Shown: piece after piece, positions 56,084-64,000 of the stretch | Layout of the letters: the number at the start of each line of letters is the position of its first letter | How positions within the stretch are numbered: position 1 is the first letter of the stretch | NCBI GenBank assembly: GCA_013368445.1 | Contig: JAACJO010000016.1 | Coordinates: forward strand, 372,001-436,000 | Reading direction: 5' to 3' | Source of the DNA: Leucocoprinus leucothites | Taxonomy: Eukaryota; Basidiomycota; Agaricomycetes; Agaricales; Agaricaceae | DNA: 64,000 bases | The notes under the pieces: model-generated | What the model saw: the letters and a program-made list of their open reading frames with translations, nothing else | Told to the model about the DNA's origin: nothing | The model's database searches: none | Program-made: the position numbers and the translations under genes

Positions 56084-58910
56084 ATGGTACCTCCAGTAGG
56101 GTTAGATCTATCTGGGCTTGGGCCTGTCATTTCACCTCCTAGTCCGGCTCCTTCAACTTCAACCATGTCCTCGACAACTCTGCAATCCCCTGATCGAAGA
56201 AATGTTAGCCAGCTTTTGTTACCTGACCCATACCCTTCACCCCAGATGGTTGGTGAGAATCAGAATGAGAACGACAATTACGAATCAGACTCGGATTCTG
56301 GGTCGGATTATTTATCGTTCCAGGGGAGTGACTATGGTGAGGAGACGAAAGAAGAGTTGGAGGCGAGGGAGAGGGAGAGGAGGATGGTTTTGGAGGCTGC
56401 GGGGTTGATATTGCAGGTGGATGAGCGGGTGAAGCCACCAGTGGAATTGGTGCGTGCGAGGTCGAAAAGGAGTGGAAAGTCAAAGTCGAGAGAGGTTTCA
56501 GAGGGGACTGTCGGTCCGGATTCGTGGGAGGGTGATGAGGAGGAGGGAAAGGAGAATAGGAAAAGAAGGCCAGCACCTGCTATACCCGCACCCCTACATC
56601 CGTCGTCCACGGCCGCGCCGCGTCGCGTTGCTGACCCTGCAGCCTCTGGTTCTAGCGTCGCACCTGGTACTGGTAATACCATAGACGACCCTAGTGTCGC
56701 CATTGTCGTTGATTCCGAGGATTCGAGGACGCCGATGCCACAACGCCGGAGGCCCAAGAGAACTATTTCGAGCGATGCGACTTCCATGAAGGATTTGCCA
56801 CCTATACCTCCTCGTGAACCGGAAGATGTGAACGGGTCAATGCCGTCGTCCCCCGCAAATAGGGGTTTCGACCCTGATGAGCATGCCAAACGCCTGGACG
56901 ACGCGTTTGAGCGCTACGAGTCTTTCAAAAATGCTAATCTCAGTGGCAATTACGGCAATAACCGGTTGTCTGTTGTTTCTGCGACCTCGACGGATACGAG
57001 CTCGTTGTATCCCCCGTCCTCGCCGACGACGACGGTGGCTAGTATGACGCCTGCGTCGAGTAGGGAGTTGGAGAAGGGCTCGTCGGCGCATCATCATCGG
57101 TCTTTGAGTAATCTCTCCTCTCATTTTCATGGGTTCTTAGGTGGGCATGCGTCTTCGCAGGAGAAGGGGGAGGAACAGAGTGCTGGGATGCCGAATACGG
57201 GTGGGAGTAGTAGGTATGGGCAGATTCTGCAGTTTTTGAGTATGGGGAGAGCGAAGACGCCGGAGACGGAGAATGTTGGGAGGAAGTTTACTATTTCTGG
57301 TCCAATTGCGATGGGTAGTGCGATGAGTGGGGAGGGGGAAAGGATGTTGGGTGGGGAGGAGAGTCCTGCGTTTGGTTCGGTGAGTTCTCGACGTGGATGA
57401 TTGTGACGGTGGTGTAGCTGATGCTTGGGGTTTAGTCTTGGGCGAGTTTGGTGGATAGGACGGCACTAGAGGGGATTCCAGCCAGCGAGCGCAAAAGACA
57501 GGAGGTGCGAGTGATTTTTTTGTGGCTGTTTTCAGTGATGCTCATTCGGTCCGTGGAAAGGCAATCTTTGAGCTAATCAACACAGAGGTCGCTTATGTTC
57601 GGGACTTACAATTAATCGTGGAAGTGCGTCTGTCTGCACCCTTTTGCCTTTTCTTCTTTCCCTGCTCATGCTTGGCGCCACAGGTGTTCTATTCCAGCAT
57701 GCTCGAGCTTCTCTCTCGAAAAGAGATCACCGTGATATTTGCTAACATTGAGGATATCCTCCTAACTAATACTGCATTCGTGAGCTCGCTGGAAGAGAGG
57801 CAGAAGGAGTGTCGGTTGTATATTGATAGGATTGGAGATATTTTGTTGAAGCATATACCAAGTATGAGCGTCTATCTGGTGGGTTGAATCTTCTTTGTCC
57901 CGATTTCGATTTGTTTTGACCATCAATTCTAGGAGTACTGTGTCAATCAGTCTATAGCGATAAAGGTTCTCAAATCCTTGAGGGATGCTAAACCAGAACT
58001 TGCCAGTCATCTTCAGGTGTGTCGCCTTTCATTCGTATAGAAGCGTGACGTTTGACTCTGGATCGGATAGCGGTTAAGGGATTCGGAACCCTCTGTGAGG
58101 AATCTTGACTTGTCGAGTTATCTACTCGCCCCTAGTAAGGCGTTCCTTGCCCTCCTTCAGTACATCGTGCTGATTTGAGCCCTCAGTGCAACGGATAACG
58201 CGTTACCCGCTACTCATCAAGCAGGTAGGGACCATTCGACGCACCATATGCCTAGACTCACTCTGATCTAATGAATAGATCCTCCAATACACGGAAGCAG
58301 GCGAGGAACATCAGGCAATCAAGTCATCGCAGGGAATTGCTGAAAGGTTGTTGGATCATATCAATGAGACAATACGGGAGCAAGAAGGGCGAGCAAAATT
58401 GAAGAAAATATCTGAAAATCTTTGGATTGGTCAGGGGTGCGTCGCTCACCTTTCCCATTAAAGAAAAGAGTCTTATCAATCAAATAGGCGACTTGATCTT
58501 ACTGCTCCAACAAGGCATATGGGAAATCGAAAATTGCTGAAGGAAGGGCCCCTCATCAAGACGAAGAGCGGGCGAAAGATATATGCGTTCTTGTGTAGTG
58601 ACATCCTGGTCATGACCGATGAAGCGATGAAGACGCTGTATCGAATGGTGAGCTCCTTTGTCGACATTCACGACCCCCGACTCACGTTCAAACTCAAAAG
58701 CCGATACCTCTCGCGAGCGCTCAGATAAAAGATATACCAAGTGGGCGAGATGATATTGTATTCCAAATAAGTCAGCCGTACCCTCGGGGAGGGGATTCTA
58801 TTTTGTTGAAAGGGACTTCGTCAAAGGATACGATGGGGTGGATTCGTGCAATCCAACATGCCTCTCGTAAATGTAGATATGCCGCAGAGCGTGCATCGAT
58901 GCGAAGATAG
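56084..58910 (+). CDS. Rho guanine-nucleotide exchange factor (DH-PH)
   Basis: A 432-codon first exon (56084-57379) encodes a Ser/Pro-rich disordered region. Exon 2 (57436-57504) joins it to the DH domain: AIFELINTEVAYVRDLQLIVEVFYSSM, IFANIEDILLTNTAFVSSLEER, VNQSIAIKVLKSL, then the hallmark DH helix LDLSSYLLAPMQRITRYPLLIKQIL, which is split by a small intron at 58139. The PH domain follows: LLKEGPLIKTKSGRKIYAFLCSDILVMT, spliced to PIPLASAQIKDIPSGRDDIVFQIS and finally TMGWIRAIQHASRK (stop TAG 58908-58910). It should activate Rho1 or Cdc42-type GTPases in polar growth. No CNH or BAR domain is present. ATG 56084 follows a TTTATAG that may be a 3' splice site, so an upstream exon is possible. Confidence 0.88.
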
Positions 58911-59111
58911 GACATTTAGGGTGTAGGATATCAGTGCTAATTAATGGACATGGACCAAGTAGTGTAGTACAGTAGATAATCCGTAGCCCCTATGGGCGAA
59001 TGTCACGTGTTTTCACCTCGGGAACCTAGGACTACAAATGCCGGTACTTAAGTATACCAACCGTCGGCGCTTCAGCCCTTTCTCTCCCCTTGACACCCTC
59101 ACACTTTGACC

Positions 59112-60495
59112 ATGGCCTCTGGTATTCAAGCTCTTGATTTCCGCGCTCAAACTCTTACATTTTTTTTAGATCTGAAAATTTCGTCCCTCTTTAATGTCAA
59201 GGGAAAGACCGGTCAGTCTGCCGCCGTAATCAAAGGCGGGCTTGTCTGACTCCGCGTAGTTCTCGTTACCGGCGGTGGTTCCGGTATTGGGAAGATGATA
59301 GCAGCGGGATTTGCCCAAAACGGCGCGAACGTGTATATTGCCGCTAGGAAGGAGAAGCAACTCCAGGAGGTTCGTTCGACGCAGTTACCTCTTCGCGGGA
59401 TTTTAGACTCAGGACTACGTTTAGGCCGCCGCCGATATTAAGAAAGGCGCAACAGGGAATGTAAATTACATTGTTGCGAACGTGAGCGTACGTGTCTTCC
59501 TCTGTGTAGGGGGCCTTGACGCGTTCACTGATCTCTTTCATAGTCAAAAGCTGGATGTGATGCTCTCATTCAAGAATTCCGCAAACGCGAATCAAAGCTC
59601 CATGTCTTGGTCAACAACTCTGGTGTTACATGGGGTGGGCCCTATGACGACTTTCCCGAAGAGAAGGGATGGGATAACATTTTCAATGTAAACGTTAAGA
59701 GCATCTTCTATAGTGAGTAATTTCCGAAACAGATGGTCCGCTTGCTTCTTATTCAGTTTCCTTTTCAAGTGACTGCCGGGTTCGTGTGTAGACTTCGACA
59801 TCATTCATTATGGCGACCTTACGTCGAGAAACAACCTGCAGCTTAACCGACCTCCTGACGAAGGACGCGAACAATGTTGATCCTGCACGAGTCATCAATA
59901 TCTCCTCAACTTCGTCTGTGGACCCCGCTTGCGAAAGTCCTCTGAGTGATGCCGGGAACGGTACATGGAGCTGTATGGATGTTTTTGAAATGAAGTTGTC
60001 GACTTTTTACTGACTCTCGAGGCTTTAGACCAACCAAGTAAAGCCGCCGGTAATACTCCAGTCAATACTTTGATGCGACTCTTGAGCTGATCCTCTTCAA
60101 GTGAATCATCTGACCTCTGCATTGGCTCTCAAACTCGGGCCTCATCACGTCACGTAAGTCTTCGTATTTTAACAGTTCTTAGGCTGACTGTATCCTGGTA
60201 GCGTCAATGCCATTCTACCAGGGTGCGTGTTTTGTTTTTCAGTTACAATGACCTCCTCATCATTTCATCCAGTCTCTTCCCAAGTAAAATGACCGCATTT
60301 GGTTTGCGTACGGCAGGAGAAGAAATCTTCGAGTCAGTACAACCCACCGGGCGCTTTGGCCGCCCTGAGGACATGGCAGGATTGGCACTGTTCCTAGCTT
60401 CGCCTGCATCAGCTCACGTCACTGGTACCCACACGATCATCGACGGTGGGGCCAGATATAACTCTCCTGGCATCACAGCTTCGACCAAACTTTGA
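59112..60495 (+). CDS. Short-chain dehydrogenase/reductase
   Basis: Multi-exon SDR. The glycine-rich cofactor loop is [30 protein letters not shown] (TGxxxGIG). NNSG follows in [14 protein letters not shown], then [10 protein letters not shown], the catalytic Ser in VINISSTSS, and Tyr-Lys in the spliced YQPSKAA (YxxxK), followed by [17 protein letters not shown]. The C-terminus [16 protein letters not shown]...[33 protein letters not shown] is typical of classical SDRs. Relatives are annotated as rhamnolipid-biosynthesis (RhlG)-like 3-oxoacyl reductases. NADP(H) preference is suggested by the AAR after strand 2; the substrate is unknown. One short exon (about 20 nt) carries the catalytic YQPSKAA. 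Confidence 0.87.
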
Positions 60496-60770
60496 CCGAT
60501 TACTCTAATTCTCCTATGGATATAGAGGGATGTCAACCCCTATTAGTGCTCGAAGTAGGGGGCCTAGGGGAATGTCGTCCAGTAGTGCGTTTGAACGTTA
60601 CTTTGTTGTATGTACTGATACCATTTATCGTACGAAGATATTTTTATTGTTACTTCTCCTATTGAAGGCTCGTATATATGGATTGTGGGCCGGTCTCAAT
60701 GTAAATCAGACTCGCTCTCCCAACTATTCGTCCCCTTTCCTCTTTGTTCTCGAATATAGTACCCGGCTAG

Positions 60771-61932
60771 ATGAAGAGCTCTGAGAGCCAACGGAACGTA
60801 TTACCGGCATCCGGCTCCGTCTCATCTGTGCGCGGGGCGCACCTTTCCGAAAGCGGGTCCTTCGGAAATAATGGCGGTATTCAGGGTGAGATATGTAATT
60901 TGGCCACCAACACTTCTCAGCGCCGTCGACCGGGTCGTCCACGTAATCATGTATCGCCTTTCAAACAGCTTGCTTCTACGTCTCTTTTCAAGAATGATCA
61001 ATCGCCAAAAAGTCATGATCATTCTCAACATATGTCCACTTCGATAGCCCCTTCCTCCTCGATGACTTCCGTAACAGTTAATTCATCCCACGCACCACGG
61101 CGCAATACCACTCGACGAAGTATCGAACCCTCAGGATCGATCACGTCCATTCATTCTTCGAGCACGATCACTCAAGGGCACCCTGATAGGCCCCATATAT
61201 CGATATCAGGCCTAGAGAGCTTGCTGGAAGCGAGTACTAGTGGCAGTCTTAGTCACACGCAAGAAGATCCCGGAATCGCAACCGCAGGGTCGCTCGCGAG
61301 TTTATTCAGTCCTACGTCTAATAGTGTGCATAGGAGAAGTCTCAGACGAACGATAGAGAGAGGTAATCCGCTAGAGGTCCGAAGGGTGAGCAACGTTTAG
61401 CTTTCCCAAGTAAATCTATCAGATTCATACCCGATTTATAGTCGTATACAGTATTCCAGCGGAAGATGTTCCGTCTCAGGCGGCGAGAGCGCATGTTATT
61501 GCTGGACAAGCAATGGGTTCATGTGAGCTGGTTATCCCTCAGGTTTCTTTGGTTAGTCGACTAAACCGGCATTTTATCTAGGTATTACCCTCCAGTACGA
61601 AATCCCTCAACGTCATGTTTGACACACGTAAATCGGTATCCTACCACGTTCGCCTGCTAGCTGCTGCCGAAGTCAAATCGGGTGGTAAAAGTTCTATCGT
61701 ATCAATCGCTTTCAAGAAAGGAAGCAAAGGGCGGTTGAAAAAATACAACCTAAAAGCAGTAAATCGGCTAATGGCAGGTACGCCACACTGAGTCAAGGTG
61801 TCTTTAGTGGGTTGACTGATAATCTTGATTACAGCCGAGATCGTCCAAACCTTGTGGCAGTTGAGAGCTCAGTTCTCTTACGATCAAGGACCGCAGGATC
61901 ACGACCCAACATCCACAGCATGGACTAGGTAG
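60771..61932 (+). CDS. Short SIN1-type PH-domain protein
   Basis: Four exons (60771-61385, 61460-61522, 61582-61777, 61835-61932; 972 nt, 323 aa). The first 205 residues are Ser/Thr-rich and disordered, with an AT-hook-like RRRPGRPRN near residue 52. The remainder resembles the PH domain at the C-terminus of SIN1/Avo1 (TORC2): KMFRLRRRERMLLLDKQWVHV, spliced to LPSSTKSLNVMFDTRKSVSYHV, a basic strand KKGSKGRLKKYNLKAVN, and the closing helix AAEIVQTLWQLRAQF. In SIN1 this region reads R-x-E-R-x-L-x-I-D-x-x-Y-I-H-I-M-P and binds phosphoinositides. No CRIM or Ras-binding domain was found upstream. All phases agree, so the gene is structurally coherent. The family call is inference from motif order. 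Confidence 0.6.
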
Positions 61933-62923
61933 CTTTGTACTAATATAGGCATATACAAATGTTTGGGTCCACAGCCGTAAACGCCAAATTTTTCTTCGCT
62001 TCGAATTCTTCAATAGATACACATCTTCTCAGGCTTACATTCTTAAGGTTTTAACAGCCTTACACTGAAAAGGCAGGCCGACGATCATTGGGCGGCGGAG
62101 CTATCGTCGCCCAATAGAAATCTGTAGGTCGAAACGAGCTGCCCCACGCCCTGTTTCTGGAACATTTGCGAAAATTGCCAAGTTATTAACCTTAGCTCAA
62201 TTTTGTCACTGGATCGCTTCCTGTTCGCCTCACCAAATACGGTGTATACGATTAGCGAGATCTGATCGATTTTCTCCTTTCAGAGCACGAGGGGCTCGGT
62301 TTTGTAAACGGTTTCTAGTGCGTCCATCATGCTTTCTCAAGCGCACTCTGGAAGTCACATGGAAACCATTAAACCCTCGAAGTTGGCGCGAACCCAGTCG
62401 CCGATGACTTCCACATATTTGAACTAAAATTGGTCTTGTCGCGCTGGAATGAGAAGACCATTCGAGGGCAGTGTTTGCTTTTTTCCTTTTCGAGGCATGA
62501 TGGTCCCCAGCGCCTTGATTTTTCTCAGAGCCTGGCATGTAATGTGGCTTCTCTTGTATTCTGATTCCTTGTCCCCGCTAGACGATCCAAACTTGTCACC
62601 GGAATTATCCTTGATGGCTATTTTAAATGGACAAACCGGAAGTTATGACATGACCCCAGCACCTTTCGGGTCAGTGATTGGGTATTACGAGAACTGAGTC
62701 AGGAACAGACCCCCGTTAGCCATGGGAACATCGTCAAAGGGAGACTAGCTCAAAATTGCAAATCTCGGTCATATTGTTGTGGTGCATATATGTTCATGGC
62801 AGACACAACGAGGCGAGATCGACGGACTCCTTATATTGGCCTGAACTTCGAAAACCGTCAGCAAGCCAACTAATATCCCCCATCTTCTTCCCCACTCACC
62901 CAGTCTCTGCATCGTCGTTCACA
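61933..62923. other. Intergenic, 1 kb, no gene seen
   Basis: Contains an inverted repeat with two facing CCAAT boxes (62087-62115, see findings) and an 82-codon ORF (62449-62697) without a domain. Confidence 0.35.
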
Positions 62924-63383
62924 ATGCATCAACAGAAAACTCAGCAAAAGCTCTCCAAGGACACGTCCGGCGAGCTGATCAGCATCAGTTTTCAAACCGC
63001 CGTTCCAGATTATGCCACAGAAACTAAAGGTCTGACTCCGAGGCAATGGGTCGAGGTCCGTATAGTCCATGACATATAGATTCTTCAGCCTAACCCCAAG
63101 CGCTACTTAGTTTTGGAGCAACATTGACCTCACTGAGGATGCACTAGCAAGGATGCCTGTAGGTCTTCTGTCCGCCTTAAGATGGAAGCCGACTAATCCC
63201 AGGGTTTGATGTTGACTGCAGCAAAGGACCTTATCCTTCGAAATCTCCGTCTCCTCTTTTGACGCATCGCTCTTTGAGCACGACTTGGCCCATCGTCACT
63301 ACTTTGGTGCTCCAAGCTTAATCACGGGCCATGTCTGGGACCGCTTTATGCAAAGGCTGCTTCACGTCGTTCACATACTCCAT
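62924..63383 (+). CDS. Unidentified gene, at least three exons (3' end unresolved)
   Basis: ATG 62924 begins MHQQKTQQKLSKDTSGELI. Exons 62924-63055, 63111-63158 and 63222-63383 (132, 48 and 162 nt, all phase 0) join to GLTPRQWVEFWSNIDLTEDAL, then SFEISVSSFDASLFEHDLAHRHYFG and ITGHVWDRFMQRLLHVVHIL. Consistent phase and good splice signals support a real gene. I do not recognise the family. The frame may continue through 63500 (ILIWRRLRDITIDSF), or an intron may start at 63384. Confidence 0.45.
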
Positions 63384-64000
63384 GTAAGCACCTCACAGAT
63401 AGCCATTGACGGTCAAGAACTCATACTGATATGGCGCCGGCTTCGTGACATAACTATCGACAGCTTCATCGCGGTATGCTGGTTCGCGAGGTCACGGTAA
63501 GGCTGCGGGGCTGGACTTGGGGACTAGAGACCCACTTCCAGGGATGGCGGAAGTGAGGTCTTGTTTTCCTGATACCATATGAATGTCCCTTTGTGAATCT
63601 TGCTTTGCCTTTTGCTTTTTTGTATCTGTCGTGGCCCGAGAAAAGTTGCAGAAAATATTTTTTTGGTTGTTGACATCGATGCGAAGAGTCAGAGTCGGTA
63701 TTGGAGTCTGAAAATCGACGTCCAGATGGAAGACAGACAAAATTCCCGGTTCGATTAATCGGTCCTCATGCACCGAAACAGTAGACTCGTGCCGCTCTGT
63801 TGATCTGGATACGGTTCGATGCCCGGCTACCCAGTTTTACGGCGGTGGTGTGCGTGACATTTTAGGAACTAAAACTGAATATTATTGGTGTCCACAGGCA
63901 ACCCATCGACCCTTGCTTCGTTAACAGCATCGCATCCGTGGTCTTTTGATGACCCCCAACTAGGCTATGTCATGAACAAATCGTTCCCGTGTTTAGAGAT
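63384..64000. other. Right edge, unresolved
   Basis: Possible continuation or 3' UTR of the preceding gene. Pyrimidine- and T-rich stretches occur near 63600-63665. No domain or RNA recognised. Confidence 0.3.

Noticed and set aside
63806..63835. GGTTCGATGCC, a B-box-like sequence suggesting a tRNA
   Set aside because: The flanking bases cannot form a T-arm stem and no A box or acceptor stem lies at the right distance.
1..64000. CRISPR arrays, bacterial operons, riboswitches or a biosynthetic gene cluster
   Set aside because: Gene structure is clearly fungal with spliceosomal introns. No regularly spaced repeats were seen, and no PKS, NRPS or terpene synthase core enzyme accompanies the MFS, AKR and SDR genes.

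Overview
The window looks like nuclear DNA of an agaricomycete basidiomycete (a mushroom-forming, probably plant-biomass-degrading fungus). Genes are split by introns of about 45-65 nt with GT(A/G)NG...YAG borders. The gene content includes a cospin-type protease inhibitor (I66), an AA14 copper monooxygenase, a DUF6593 protein and F-box proteins of the basidiomycete 'SHWRD(I/V)AW' type. Exon structures were assembled by hand from splice signals and reading phase. Where all exon lengths could be summed (MFS, AKR, BTB, AA14, uS7m, GGC1, metallothionein, Pan1-like, SIN1-PH) they give a multiple of three.

Layout. 1-5.3 kb: the 3' end of an unknown gene, a small I66 inhibitor on the minus strand, a Rap1-like telomere protein on the plus strand and a U6 snRNA. 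5.3-8.8 kb: a direct tandem duplication of about 1.7 kb in which each copy carries one membrane-anchored GNAT acetyltransferase and its upstream region. 9.2-13.8 kb: a QDR-type MFS transporter and an aldo/keto reductase. 14.2-19.0 kb, minus strand: eIF2A, then a secreted or surface-anchored S10 carboxypeptidase homologue whose catalytic serine position reads glycine. 20.2-31.1 kb, plus strand: a two-domain WSC protein, a carnitine acyltransferase, a BTB protein and an AA14 LPMO. 32-35 kb: a copia-type Gag remnant, then two mitochondrial housekeeping genes (ribosomal protein uS7m and the GTP/GDP carrier). 36-51 kb: four F-box genes on the minus strand, interleaved with a DUF6593 gene, RAD7 and a three-exon metallothionein gene that is easily overlooked. 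51-62 kb, plus strand: a Pan1-like endocytic scaffold, a DH/PH RhoGEF, a short-chain dehydrogenase and a short protein ending in a SIN1-type PH domain. A partial unknown gene lies at the right edge.

There is no operon logic; these are independent genes. Functional themes are extracellular plant-polymer attack (AA14), cell-surface and secreted proteins (WSC, S10, I66), metal handling (metallothionein), actin, Rho and TORC2-related signalling (Pan1-like, RhoGEF, SIN1-PH), and an F-box cluster. The observations most worth a second look are the hidden metallothionein gene, the S10 homologue without its nucleophile, the CRIM-less SIN1-PH protein and the two consecutive microexons in the AA14 gene.
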